A DNA stretch of 64,000 nt from Molanna angustata. Taxonomy: Eukaryota > Arthropoda > Insecta > Trichoptera > Molannidae. Below the pieces are notes generated by a model. That model was not told the origin of the DNA. It did no database searches and saw nothing but the letters and a program-made list of their open reading frames with translations. This document shows positions 24,641 through 35,849 of this stretch, piece by piece. The stretch is taken from positions 33,021,619-33,085,618 of the forward strand of contig OY754970.1 of assembly GCA_963576475.1 (NCBI GenBank). Direction: 5' to 3'. A program made the position numbers and the translations under genes. The first letter of the stretch is position 1. Each line of letters opens with the position of its first letter.

Positions 24641-25454
24641 GTTTTCCAATAGCTATACACAATTTTCCTACATGCCTTAGTCTATTTTGTAATTTTTTAT
24701 GTATATTTGATTGTGCTATGTTGAATTTGCAAAAAAATGGAAATAAATATACAAAATTAATTATTCGTGCATTTTATACCCATGTAAGTACTTGAAATGA
24801 AATAGATGGTAGAGAATGGTCGAGAGATTAATTTTGTCTTCTTTCTTTTCTTCTCCTGATTTCATGAAGTTTTCGAACCAAAAATATTATTTATTTATTT
24901 TTTATTATTACATTGGAAAACCAACAGTACATACAAATGATAAAATACAAAGGAAAACAATAATTAAAACATACACCAGTTAAAGGTTTTCACGTGTTAA
25001 CAAATAATAGAAACAAGCCAAAGGTCAAAAGTCGAATACAACATAAAAAAAGGATAAAAATAAATGTATATATATAAAGAGCAAAGAAGAAATAAATAAG
25101 TGTTATTTTAATTTTAAATTTCTGCCTCATCATCCATTAGATAAATCCAGTTGGTATTTTAATTAAATTTTGATCTCTATGTGTTTACATTTTTTCAAAG
25201 CATCGAGGGGCGAGATTTCCGACTGGATTTAAGTCTTTATGAATGCTGTATGAATTTGGTTTTATATACATACTTCCTTTTTTCAACAAACAGGTTTGGT
25301 GGTTTCTCCAGTTTGCATTGATTCACACAATATGGCACCGTACATGTGTATTATTTGTTAAAATAAAAAAAAAATAAACGGTTGAGCAGGCAAACACCAC
25401 CTTAACACATGGCCACTGCTATAGAAGCTTTATATTATATAGGTATCCAAATTG
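24641..25454. other. AT-rich DNA with possible LINE tail, otherwise nothing recognised
   Basis: TTATTTATTTTTTATTATTACATTGG at 24890-24915 followed by A-rich sequence resembles the antisense 3' end of a LINE, compare 34505-34560. No coding remnant was found. Confidence 0.3.
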
Positions 25455-25575
25455 GAGGTGGCAGAGCGGTTAGCGCGCTAGGTTAAGTAATCCAGTGTTC
25501 TCAAGTTCGAATCCTGCCACGACCGATTTCGTTTACCTATTGCACAAGCGTATATTTACTTGTTACAAGGACAAA
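25455..25575 (+). mobile_element. SINE family A, diverged copy
   Basis: GGAGGTGGCAGAGCGGTTAG then CAAGTTCGAATCCTGCCACG and ACCGATTTCGTTTACCTA..GCACAAGC match the head and start of body of the SINE at 2621. The anticodon arm has an extra base (GGTTAAGTAATCC). Confidence 0.75.
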
Positions 25576-26900
25576 TTCAGTCATTTTTGTAAAATTATAA
25601 ATCTATGATTTTTTAGGGAAATAAATATGCTCATATAACTGACATTTTTGCAGATTTCCTAGCTATGTACAAGCGATTATTTTGAGACGTACATTAGTTG
25701 TGATGACTAATTATTGTATTGTTACTTAATAACGTTATACCCGAAATGTGTTTTTATTGTTTTGTTGAGTTTTATTATCTTTATTAATCAACTGGTGCCC
25801 TGATTGTAATTTTTGTTTATAATGAATTATGTCTCTGTACTAAAAGAATAAAATATTTAGGCGTTGATGTTATTAATTAAGTATACTTAATAGTTTAATA
25901 CTTAATAGTTTTTAGTTATTACATATAATGAATAAAAATTTACGAAATTCTCCCTTAAGTCGTACGATTTACGACTATGCCACGGCACAGATCTGATAGA
26001 GTAACCTTGTTAATAAATTTGCAATAGGATCTTCAATCACTGAAGTCCTTAGATCTGCCCAAGATCGTCCTACCTGAACGTGGGCGGTTTTTCGAGTGGT
26101 TGAGTGTAGCCATCATCCTTATCAGTTATGAATGAAGAAGATTTTCATTTATACTCTTTCGCATCTGATATTTATTTTTGAATTCGCTACTTCCACCACT
26201 ACCATTATAGGTACTGTAAACGGTCCATTCACATAACGCTCAGTGAGCGACTAAAAAAAAATCATAGCACGAAAAGTAGCTCAAATTGACAATTTCGGCA
26301 CTATAGTGCAAAAATAACAAACGATGAATGTGAATGAAAGATTCACAATCGTGGACTGTCATTGACTTGAGATATTTTGAAATGTATAGCATCAGAGGTG
26401 TAACCAAGATCTATGTAAGAAATTAGCTTAATGGAAATCTACGAATAGTTAAGGCACCATAACTATGATAGAACTTCTTTAAGATCCGATATATTTTAAG
26501 TCGTATGTTTTGTTTTGTCGTCTATTACTTCTTACGTAATATATTCATCCTTTATATAGATCTCGAGATCTGTTCATACCGCTGAACTGTTAGTATCCTG
26601 TGATGTGATGTGAACTTCCAACTCTGGTTCAAAAATTGATTTGGAGGTCTACACCCAGTGGATAAATTATCTACGACGATGTAATAGATAATTATTTATT
26701 AAAAATTCTAAAATACGCTTTCTATTGAAAATCATTATATAATTTATGAAATATGATGATGGGTTATGAAAATAATAATCAAGGAAAATTTATGATGGGT
26801 TTATGAAACAGATGAAAAAATAATCCCGAAGGAAATAATTCTACCAAATAAAATGTAAAATGCACTATAAAAAACAACAGAATATACCTACAATAACATA
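25576..26900. other. Intergenic DNA, nothing recognised
   Basis: Moderately AT-rich. No frame of note. The stretch 26030-26240 is less AT-rich but shows no coding signal. Confidence 0.4.
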
Positions 26901-26904
26901 AAAC

Positions 26905-27297
26905 TAGCCCACCTAAGCACAGGCTGTGCCTAGTGAGGGGCTACTAACAAAAATTTCAAATAAAAAGAGATAGACAATTGAAAGAAAGTGAAAATAAGTA
27001 TTTCTTTTTTCAATATATTTTTTTCAAAAAAGATTTATTTTTACAATTTTCTTTGTGTGTGCTGACTTAAAATGAAATATTGTGTTTAGAAAGAGAAAAA
27101 TAAAGATGCATACGTCTGAATGTAGTATACATACTTATATGTAAATGTGTGTATAAATAAACAACGTAATAGACAAGAACATGCTCACTAGCTCACCTTA
27201 GCACATGCTATGCCTAGTGAGGGGGGCTAGTAACAAGAACATGCTCACTAGCTCACCTTAGCACATGCTATGCCTAGTGAGGGGGGCTAGTAACAAA
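26905..27297. repeat. CCTAGTGAGGGG-ending repeats, including an exact 60-bp tandem duplication
   Basis: CCTAAGCACAGGCTGTGCCT at 26922 and CCTTAGCACATGCTATGCCT at 27195 and 27255 are each followed by AGTGAGGGG. The 60-bp block starting AAGAACATGCTCACTAGCTC occurs exactly twice in a row at 27177-27236 and 27237-27296. The shared AGCACA..CTGTGCCTAG core is a small hairpin; weaker relatives occur at 8063 and 11810. Confidence 0.7.
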
Positions 27298-28077
27298 AGA
27301 TACAAACAAAAAAGAGATGTAAGAAAAAGAAAAATGTTAAACTATATAAGCACTAGTGAAATAATAAAATGATATACATATATTAGAAATGAAATAACTT
27401 ATATTTACTTTGTATGTCTACTATGTAGGTATGTATATGCTTATATAACCTTCAATTATTTTGTATCTTATATTTACTCTATGTTTTTGGATATAAATAA
27501 ATAAAAATAAAAAATAAATAAAAAAATAAATTGCACGTTGGCGTTGATAGAAAAACCATAGACAACGATAGATAATTATCGTATGCGGACGGATTCTATT
27601 GAAATGAAAATAGAGTCCCTGTGATAACCTTCCGTTTGGGTTCTCCATTTGATATTTTTAAGTTATATGTATTTTTTATAATTTATTATACCTATTGTGT
27701 ATGATGATATTAAAAGTTAGCGTTTTGCGATCTCGTTTTTGAGTGTGACCAAGGACATAGTCCACCTAGTGATGTTGTCCAACAAGTTTGTGTTTACCTA
27801 CCTAGAAAAGGGAACGGGAAATTTCGAAATATAATGCAACTTGTTGACTTTTAATACTATAAAAGTTGTTTGTCACATTATAATAAATATCTACATATGT
27901 TTATCTATGAGTAATTTGATAGGTTTATTAACAACTGTGACATCAAGAGGAATTTTCGCAGACACATTCATCCCATTTGGGAATGTTATAGAATCGATAT
28001 TCTGTCCATCCTAGAGATGGCTGCAACGTCGAACAACACATGGAAGTTTACTGGCGAGGAGAACAAGGAAGTAACGT
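27298..28077. other. AT-rich DNA, nothing recognised
   Basis: Contains an ATAAATAAAAATAAA run at 27493-27530 but no supported element or gene. Confidence 0.4.
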
Positions 28078-28290
28078 CGGCCTTCCTAGCTCAGTTGGTT
28101 AGATATCTGATTACAGAGCCAAAGGCCCCGGGCTCGTTTCCCGGTGGAGACACTGTTTTATCTTGTGTTTTCAGTCTGTACCTGTAGAAAGATAAATATC
28201 ATAAGTCTCCTTAATGTGGCAACTTGTTATTGGGTGCGTGTTGAATTAATATTTGACATAGTACCTGTTAGTTGCCCGAGACGCAATATA
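28078..28290 (+). mobile_element. tRNA-derived SINE, family C (reference copy)
   Basis: The head GGCCTTCCTAGCTCAGTTGG..TTAGATATCTG carries an A-box, and CCGGGCTCGTTTCCCGGTGG a B-box. The body runs TTCAGTCTGTACC...ATGTGGCAACTTGTTATTGG, GTGCGTGTTGAATTAATATT, and the end is GTTAGTTGCCCGAGACGCAA. The body (about 28155-28255) is the source-type sequence of the 79-bp satellite at 15905-20335. Other copies: 3067, 31960 and 57140 (all minus). Confidence 0.8.
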
Positions 28291-29655
28291 AAATAAAATA
28301 CCAAGATGAATAGTTTCAATGAGGAGAACAAGAAATTATTTACGTTAAATATACTAAGATGAGGAACGTTGATGGACCCATTAAAATGTGGTCTGGGTCT
28401 GACGACAATGTCTAGTTAGCTGGAGGAGCCTGGACGCGTAGAGGACAAAAAAGAAACAGATGAAAAAAGATGAAAGAGGCAATGGAGTAAAGAACCATTG
28501 CCCTTTGCTGGGGTAAATAAAGTTAATAGTCTTAGAGATAGCAACATCAAAAAATAATTCATTTTAACCCCAGTTTTTTTATATTTCTTTTCTCATTGAA
28601 TATACATTATGTAGGTATGAAAAAGATAAGACTGGTGATAAGATTTTAGTATCATTTTTATCTTTGTAGTTCCTTTTTGTGCTCTTATACCATCCATCTG
28701 ATTACAATGAAACTTGACGATTTATTCAGCGCACCCAGAATTTTTTTTGAAAAAAAATATTTCTTCTTCTTTTTTTGTACATATTTCTGTAATTAATAGT
28801 AAGTACATATTTCACACGGACGGATTTTATAGGTACAAATAAAATACAAGTACAAATTATATTGAAATAATGTTAAAATTGCATTTTTCACCTATAAAGA
28901 GAATGCGTATTGGTAAACGCAACTACACAACCAGTCCCAGGTGCCAGACTTACCTTTTTCATACCTATATTCGATAAATAATAAAAAAACAGGCATTTAA
29001 AAATGATTCATCGATAACATTGCTATCTCTCAGACTATAAAAAAGAAGATATCATACATACATATATGTGGCCATTTCATACATGTACCACAAGAAAAGC
29101 CATTGAATATAAAATAAATTTTATAACACATTTTATGAACTTGTTTTATAGAATCAATGAGGATGTAGGTTTTTTGTAGAGCGTAAAGAATGAGGTGGTA
29201 TTTCTAATAATATTTGTCCGTATGAAGAACGTTAACATTAATGTTGGACTGTAATAAGATGTAGGTACACAGTTTATCTACTTTATTTCTATTACAGACT
29301 CATATTATTGAAAACATTTATGATATTACATCTAACTACTTATATAGTTATTTTATTTATTATATTATAATATTTTAGCAGTCTGTATTTAACAGATACT
29401 TAAGAGTTAGTAAAATTGGACATTTTTTTATGTAAATTATAAAATTGCAATTCAAAACGTTACCGCAGGTGTTTTCTATTTAACATTAGTAGATAATTTT
29501 AGTTGAAGATCAAGCGGGAAAAACAAGGAATGTCGTAAAATTAATCGAATGATGCCATATGTTAGCCATTATAGGAAAGTGGATCAATTAATAAATGAAT
29601 GAAAGAATAATATATTTCAAATAGTAAAAATATTACAAAGGAACAAAATTACAAT
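28291..29655. other. Intergenic DNA, nothing recognised
   Basis: The stretch 28360-28510 is less AT-rich (GGTCTGGGTCTGACGACAA, AGAGGCAATGG) and could be a decayed LINE, but no protein motif is readable. Confidence 0.35.
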
Positions 29656-29659
29656 TTAT

Positions 29660-30155
29660 TTTTTTCACACTTTTGGAAATTTTACTGCCTCGCTAGACAT
29701 AGTCTGTTCTGAGGCAGTATTGGTTAAAATTGCTATGGCTACTCTGCGATCATATGATTTGTTTTTTTTTCTTCGCATATTCCATTCACACAGGACATCG
29801 ACAGCCAGGATGAAAAACAGATCCTTCTCTACCAAACTGCTTCAGCCAACGAGTAACAAGGTCTCTGAATTTTTTACCGTTATGCGATATGTTTCGTTCA
29901 ATATCCATCATTATTTTATTATAAAGCCTTGGTGCCAAAAAACTAAATTGACGCTGCGCATGTGGCGGTCTTAGCTGTTGTCTGCTTCTAGTGCCATGTG
30001 TCAGTAAATGGTCCAGTTGGAACTCAGCGGTGTTATGCAAATGAGACAGTATAAATCTCATATAGAGCTGTCTAACATCAAAAAATAATGTTCTTTCAAT
30101 CGGATCAAGTAGCGTTTTTGCCATCCCTCGGATTCCATACTCTAGACTACTTTGT
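29660..30155 (-). pseudogene. Non-LTR retrotransposon RT C-terminus
   Basis: The minus frame 30124-29786 reads AKTLLDPIERTLFFDVRQLY, MRFILSHLHNT..., RPPHAQRQFSFLAPRLYNKI and ends DLVTRWLKQFGREG. The pattern of a basic stretch followed by SFLAPRLYNKI matches the ..R(S/T)F.Y.AP.LWN.. ending of CR1/jockey-type polymerases. The RT core is missing. ACTGCCTCGCTAGACATAGT..CTGTTCTGAGGCAGT at 29682-29718 is a hairpin in the 3' UTR. Confidence 0.65.
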
Positions 30156-30159
30156 ACTT

Positions 30160-30800
30160 CTTCTTCTTCTCTATTTGTCCTGTCGGGTCCCCTCGACGTT
30201 GACGATCACTCGGGAGAAACTTTCCCTGTCCTGTGCGGTGCGGAAAAATTCCTCCACACGCCTCATTCCTGTCCACTCCCGAATGTTACGGAGCCTGGAT
30301 AGCTGCTTCCTGCCGACCCCTCTACGGCCCTCAATCTTTCCTTTTATGATCAACTGTACGATCGAGTATTTTTCGCCTCTCATTATGTGACCAAAATATG
30401 AAGTCTTACGAAGCTTGACTGTCGTGAACAACTGTCTGTCAGTACCTATAAGCTCTACGCAAGACTTCAACGTTGCTCACCATGTCGGTCCAGTATATCC
30501 TTAGCATTCTACGATGAATCCACATTTTGAACACTTCCAGGCGGTTTATGATACCAACCTTTAGGGTCCATGCCTCAACACCGTAGAGCATGACCGACTA
30601 TACATAGCATTTGATCATCCTTTGGCGTAGTTTGATTGATGTCGTCGTTACAGAGGAGATTTCTCATTTTATTAAAAGAATTACGGGCCGCTTCTATCCT
30701 GCATTTTATTTCAATATCAGGGTCTAGGTTATCGGTAATAATACTGCCCAGGTATTTGATAATACTTTGTACTATTGCGTAGTAAATAGTTTCAAAAGCT
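30160..30800 (-). pseudogene. Non-LTR retrotransposon RT C-terminus (RTE-like)
   Basis: The minus frame 30470-30171 contains KLRKTSYFGHIMRGEKYSIV, then KIEGRRGVGRKQLSRLRNIREWTG and FFRTAQDRESFSRVIVNV. This is the K..YFGHI.R...K..I..GKIEGRRG.GR..R.WL.NIR.W arrangement typical of C-termini of RTE-like polymerases in arthropods. Upstream (30480-30620) the same strand still suggests NRLEVFKMWIHRRMLRIYWTD with disrupted frames. It is 5'-truncated and dead. Confidence 0.75.
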
Positions 30801-31079
30801 TTAATACCAAAAATGCGCCGTACCTAATATTTTAAACATGTATATCATTTTTCTACATTTCTTTGTGAAGTTTTCTAATTGATCGCAAATATCTGTATAT
30901 ATCCCCCAGGGGCGTGCCTAGAATCTTCGGATTAGGCAAACCCTGAAAGAAATTGGGAAATCTCAAAATTTTTATATTTAAATTTATGATGTTTAAAATG
31001 TTTCATATTTAATATCTGTGGACATATGTAATTGGTCTGTTTGTTATTATTTTATAGTTTATAATTCTATTTTAGTATG

Positions 31080-31120
31080 TTAAGACTGTATTTGTCCCTA
31101 AATAAATAAATAAATATTTT
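31080..31120 (+). mobile_element. LINE-type tail (AAATAAATAAATAAAT)
   Basis: TATTTGTCCCTAAATAAATA precedes the tetranucleotide run, the same layout as the LINE 3' end at 9060-9091. No coding part recognised. Confidence 0.4.
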
Positions 31121-31127
31121 TTTAGCA

Positions 31128-31300
31128 CCGTTGTCCGTTCGTCCCTTCCCATCCCTTGATCTGTCTGACGCCAGTCGCCAGACTCTTGTAAGGGTAGTAA
31201 CCATTGACCACGTGAATCATATATAGAAAATGTTACGATCAGTCAGTCTCTGGTCTCTCACGTTGCCTCGTGAGGAACATGGTGTGATGGTATCTATGTA
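31128..31300 (+). promoter_or_regulatory. Possible core promoter or LTR fragment
   Basis: A GC-richer island in AT-rich DNA contains ATATATAG (31219-31226) followed by two arthropod-type initiator words TCAGTC (31239-31244 and 31243-31248), then TCTGGTCTCTCACGTTGCC. TATA-to-initiator spacing is about 21-25 bp, slightly short. No downstream gene was found, so it may belong to a retroelement LTR. Confidence 0.25.
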
Positions 31301-31955
31301 TCAACACTAAATATAATTAAAATTAATAGTGGCATTTGATGAAATAATAATGCAGTTTTATAATGGTTTGTAATAATACCTTATAAAAATTTATATACTT
31401 ATTTATAATATGTTGGTATAAACTTTTGATGCATTTAACTAAATACCTTTTATATAAACCTGTCATTAGTATGCAGGTGCTTGCATTTCATATATTCTTA
31501 TACGTGGATACTATACAATGATTAGAAATACTAGCTAGAGATTGATGTTTGTAACTCAATTATTATTAAATATTAATATCAATAACTGTAGTAATATGAA
31601 GGAAATATAATTTTATTAAAGTTTATTGCACATTTTGTTTATCAATAAAGATAACATAAAATTTCTAATAAATAATTAAATATAATGATTGATATATGTA
31701 ACTAACTTATTTTATATGAAATCACCAAAATGCAGTCATTAAAAATCATTATACTTTTCATAGATTTCCATTTGTCTCTTGTGCATGAAAATTAATTTAT
31801 TATGATCATGATTTAACGCATTTTTATTAAAAACTTAACCAAGTGATATTGACTCGTGAACAGAGTGGAAGTTCGAGTTGAATATGTCAGAAATAGGTTT
31901 GATAATATCTAATGAACAAAAAAAAATAATCCACACTTATACCTACATAACCTTG
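31300..31955. other. AT-rich DNA, nothing recognised
   Basis: Very AT-rich with no frame or repeat to report. Confidence 0.4.
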
Positions 31956-31959
31956 CGAA

Positions 31960-32118
31960 CAAGTACATTTGTCAAATATTAATTTGATACACACATACGT
32001 TGTCTCATTCTAGAGACGTATGATTGTCTCACAAATCTCATTATACACACGGTGAAAATATGTGTCTCCACAGAGGTTTGAACCCGACGCAAATATCTAA
32101 CTAACTGAGCTATAATTT
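31960..32118 (-). mobile_element. SINE family C, diverged copy
   Basis: TGTCAAATATTAATTTGATA then CATACGTTGTCTCATTCTAG, then TGTGTCTCCACAGAGGTTTGAACCC (B-box) and CTAACTAACTGAGCT (A-box). The same order, inverted, as 28078-28275. Confidence 0.7.
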
Positions 32119-32235
32119 CCATCAATTTTCTGGAGCCTTTTCGCCGTGGAGGGGGGCGGTTCGCATATTTACAAACCAAGTAAAAGTACACAAATTTGCG
32201 CTCTGCGTAGACACGTAAATGGCTCTAGAGTCTTC
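32118..32235 (-). repeat. Interspersed repeat family D
   Basis: GGAGCCTTTTCGCCGTGGAG, GGGGGCGGTT, AAATTTGCGCTCTGCGTAGA. About 80% similar by eye to 24517-24640. It begins exactly where the SINE C copy ends, suggesting a composite insertion. Confidence 0.65.
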
Positions 32236-32554
32236 CGATAATCATACCATGGCCAACATTATTATTTGCTTTGTAAAATTTAGTTATGCACAGTTGTTTT
32301 ATTTGTGATGTATCTGAATATGATGTTATAATCATAATATCCAGTTACCTACCAGCTTAATTAATTTGTAGCACCATAGATAAAATAAATATTCATTTCA
32401 TTTTTAATATAGCTTTCTGCCAAAAGCTTTCTCATTTTGGGTACTATTCCATTGAATTAAAAAAATATAACCGATATTAGTTTGTCCTCTGTTCGATAGA
32501 TGGCTAGCTTGACGCAACTGCTTAAACAGTTTAACATTGATTTAATAAATACAA

Positions 32555-33240
32555 GTTGCATGTAACACATGAGATCCAACTGTTCATGGCATGTATAATT
32601 GAAGAATACGTACCAAGCTAATAAACACAAATTTATAAACATTTTAAGATATTTTGTTTTCTATATAAAACATTTCAGGATATGATATTATGGGGGTCAG
32701 TCATTTTTTCCTACCCAGAATATGATGGTATGTATGTATGTTTGGGGATTAAGTATCAAACTATTGAGTCCCCGTAGATATTGTGTACTGTATACTGCCT
32801 TACAAATTGTATGAAACGATGTCGTCACTAAATTATTTTTTTATAATAAATTGTTAAAAAAAGTTTGAGATGTACCTACTACTGTAATGTTGGTACATAT
32901 TTTTATAGAAAATTAAATTATCTAGTTGGTATATTTAAGCTATTTTCGATATTTTTAAAAACTTTGGAAATATAGGCAATTAAACACATAAATTTATCAT
33001 AAAAAAATGTTTTACTCAGTAAATTTTTTTTGAGAAACTCTGGGACACACAAACACGCGCGCGCGCACGCACGCACAGATAGTAAGTAAATTCTGAGTAA
33101 ATGTATGCACAGAATATATATGCTGCAAAGCCTCTAAGTTGATGTTTTTTGACTTCGTGTTGGAAAAACCGCGTAAAAACTCTGTATACAATTCTCTCAC
33201 ACGGAACTAATTGTCGATTTCAAATCTTGTCGAATAATAC
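32555..33240 (-). mobile_element. Diverged, internally shortened copy of the palindrome-ended element
   Basis: Starting at AGTTGCATGTAACACATGAG / ATCCAACTG (32555-32585), the sequence matches the reverse complement of the 3' end at 23955-23990. TACCCAGAATATGATGG (32713), CTAGTTGGTATATTTAAGC (32925) and AGCCTCTAAGTTGATGTTTT (33128) follow in the order expected for an inverted copy. The GT tract is represented by CACACAAACACGCGCGCGCG near 33044. Confidence 0.65.
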
Positions 33241-33404
33241 TGTCGATTTTTAAGGTACAATTGTGATGTGACAATCTAATTAATATATGTCATTTTGATA
33301 CTCGCTCCGACACGCGTATTTTCCCAGTGAAGCGGGTGTCGGTCGCACATAAAAAAATAAAAAAAAACAAGTGTAAAGAATTTAAAATAAATAAATAAAA
33401 AAAT

Positions 33405-33460
33405 ATTGTCGATTCATTAAGAGAAATAAATTCTCTTGAACGAATCGACAGTTGGAAAAG
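33405..33460 (-). repeat. Terminal palindrome of another copy of the same element family
   Basis: ATTGTCGATTCATTAAGAGA ... TCTCTTGAACGAATCGACAG with TTGG following. On the minus strand it begins CCAACTGTCGATTCGTTCAA like the 5' ends at 20978, 21920 and 22968. Only the end is present. Confidence 0.6.
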
Positions 33461-34018
33461 TTTAAAATTGACAGAAATTTCAAATTTCAAATTACTCTAA
33501 GAAATTTGATCAATAAAGCCATAATCTCTCTTCCTCTATCTCTATAGAGTTTCTTGGAAATGAAAACCTAAAGTACATACATACTTCTGTATATGTTTCA
33601 TTGTTCCCATACATAATATCTAGCATTGGTTCAAGGTAGTAAAACAAATTCCATCATAATATATTATATATTGTCAAATTCCACCGCGGAATCGTACAAA
33701 ACAAAATTCCGTAATTAAATCGTTTGAATGTGGATAGTAAGGTCATTGAGCCAGTTATTTAGATGGTCGCGTGCATCAGTTGGTAAATTATATTTTAAAA
33801 TGTCATTAAATAATAATTTATTTTAATAAAATGTCAACGTTTACTTGCGTGATTAGCAGTTATTCCATATTGCTTTCTTGATATTCCATATTATTATACC
33901 CACAATTGGTATCAATACCCACCTCTACAATTGCATGAAACTTGAAATTCGATATTCATGACACGATAACACGTTCTTATCTCGTCTTAATCATTAAAAT
34001 GTATAAATCAGAATTCGA
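33461..34018. other. Intergenic DNA, nothing recognised
   Basis: No supported feature. Confidence 0.4.
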
Positions 34019-34106
34019 ATATAATCTTAATCTACATTTAATCATGTAGATTAAGATTATATAGATTTTCAACTTCATGAGTGGCCACTCATGAAGTTGA
34101 AAATCT
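34019..34106. repeat. Two abutting perfect hairpins
   Basis: First: 19-bp arms at 34019-34037 and 34044-34062 with a 6-nt loop (arm ATATAATCTTAATCTACAT). Second: a loopless 44-bp perfect palindrome at 34063-34106 (half-site AGATTTTCAACTTCATGAGT plus GG). They touch without a single spacer base. No coding context. Confidence 0.85.
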
Positions 34107-34154
34107 GCTGTACGAAATAAAAAGGGTAGTCTTCTTAAGAACAATCTTATTTTC

Positions 34155-34275
34155 AAATATTTATTTATGAACAATACCTTCCAACATACCAGTGTTCCGG
34201 CCCAGAGATGCAATGATTGCGCGATACGTTATTTTAAATATTTTTCTCCTGCTGGTAATCAAACCCAGGACGTGG
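34155..34275 (-). mobile_element. tRNA-derived SINE, family B
   Basis: On the minus strand: TGGGTTTGATTACCAGC (B-box region), ATTTAAAATAACG, TCTGGGCCGGAACACTGGTA, TGTTGGAAGGTATTG. The head has been replaced by a 24-bp tandem array (34262-34365). Confidence 0.65.
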
Positions 34276-34365
34276 TCAATATATCAACCCAGGACGTGGT
34301 CAATATATCAACCCAGGACGTGGTCAATATATCAACCCAGGACGTGGTCAATATATCAACCCAGG
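34262..34365 (+). repeat. 24-bp minisatellite, ~4.4 copies, grown out of a SINE B-box
   Basis: Units of AACCCAGGACGTGGTCAATATATC are repeated four times with almost no divergence. AACCCAGGACG is the (inverted) B-box end of SINE B, so the array started at the SINE. Confidence 0.85.
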
Positions 34366-34612
34366 ATGTATTAAATGAACTTTATTTATATAATCTCTTT
34401 GTATTTGTATTTACTCTTTGACAGACCATTTACATATGCGTAATAAAATTAGATAACTGCTGCCCAATCAGGTATACCTGTTCTAGTCCTTAAAATAGTG
34501 TTTTTTTTTTATTTATTTAGGTAAAATAGACAGGATTAAACCTACAAATATTTTACACGATTAATCTTAAAAAATAATTACATCACTGTGTATAACATTT
34601 CAAATTTTAAAG

Positions 34613-35232
34613 TACAAAAATTAAAATAAACCAAAAGCATACAAGGTAGTAGGTACAACAATTAAAATAAATTAAAGCATACAAGGTAGTAGGTACAAAA
34701 ATCAAAATAAATTAAAGCATACAAGGTAGTAGGTACAAAAATCAAAATAAATTAAAGCATACAAGGTAGTAGGTACAAAATTAAAATAAATTAAAGCATA
34801 CAAGGTAGTAGGTACAAAAATCAAAATAAATTAAAGTATACAAGGTAGTAGGTACAAAATTAAAATAAATTAAAGCATACAAGGTAGTAGGTACAAAAAT
34901 CAAAATAAATTAAAGTATACAAGGTAGTAGGTACAAAATTAAAATAAATTAAAGCATACAAGGTAGTAGGTACAAAAATCAAAATAAATTAAAGTATACA
35001 AGGTAGTAGGTACAAAATTAAAATAAATTAAAGCATACAAGGTAGTAGGTACAAAAATCAAAATAAATTAAAGTATACAAGGTAGTAGGTACAAAATTAA
35101 AATAAATTAAAGCATACAAGGTAGTAGGTACAAAAATCAAAATAAATTAAAGTATACAAGGTAGTAGGTACAAAATTAAAATAAATTAAAGCATACAAGG
35201 TAGTAGGTACAAAAAACAAAATAAATTAAAGC
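34613..35232. repeat. ~40-bp satellite with 79-bp dimer register
   Basis: About 15 copies of AAAATAAATTAAAGCATACA / AGGTAGTAGGTACAAAAATC. From about 34760 on, alternate units read AGCATAC..AAAAATC and AGTATAC..AAAATT, giving a two-unit higher-order repeat of ~79 bp. Confidence 0.9.
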
Positions 35233-35589
35233 AAAAATACATATATACCGAAGTAGGTAGGAAAGAAACATCCAAAAAATTCGCACCACATACACATACC
35301 TAGATAATATTAACTATCCCGCATTGCATACTATGCGAGCACAGATTGCACAAGCTCCACAAATTTTCAATACCTTTTTGAAACTGACCCGTAATTTATT
35401 TAATACTCGCGGCTTTGGGTTAAACGTCGATTGAACTTAGGTATAATTTGGGAAACACCAAAGATTATAGAATTCATCGAAAATATCAATCTACACAATC
35501 AAAATGAAATAATTACCAGATAGCTAGACAGATCATCTTTAATGTAATTGAATGACAAACAACAAAGGAACCTACTCCTTTTTTTATAA
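35233..35589. other. Intergenic DNA, nothing recognised
   Basis: No supported feature. Confidence 0.4.
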
Positions 35590-35845
35590 ATCATCATCAT
35601 CATCATAAGCTCGACAGCCCTGGGTGGGCCTTGGATGATTCCAGGAGTCTCCTCCATTCCCGTCTATCCGTTGCCTTAGTTCTCCAGTTTCTTATATATG
35701 CTATGAATCCGCATCTAATTTGCTCCATCGAGTCCTTGGTCTTCCTGGTCTCCTTTGACCTTGTGGCACAGAGAGTGTGAGGTGTTTTGTAGGTTTGTCG
35801 TCGTCCATTCGCATTATGTGACCAGCCCATCTCCAAGCGACCTAT
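35590..35845 (-). pseudogene. Non-LTR retrotransposon 3' end
   Basis: The minus frame ends ...DRREWRRLLESSKAHPGL, preceded by MEMGWSHNANGRRQTYKT. The RDR.EWR.L..SKAHPGL-type ending before a (GAT)n tail is characteristic of LINE polymerase C-termini. It is followed on the plus strand at 35588 by (ATC)n. It belongs to the family at 3265-3370. Confidence 0.65.
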
Positions 35846-35849
35846 CTTG

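Noticed and set aside
34262..34365. CRISPR-like array
   Set aside because: The 24-bp units are contiguous with no unique spacers, and the genome is eukaryotic.
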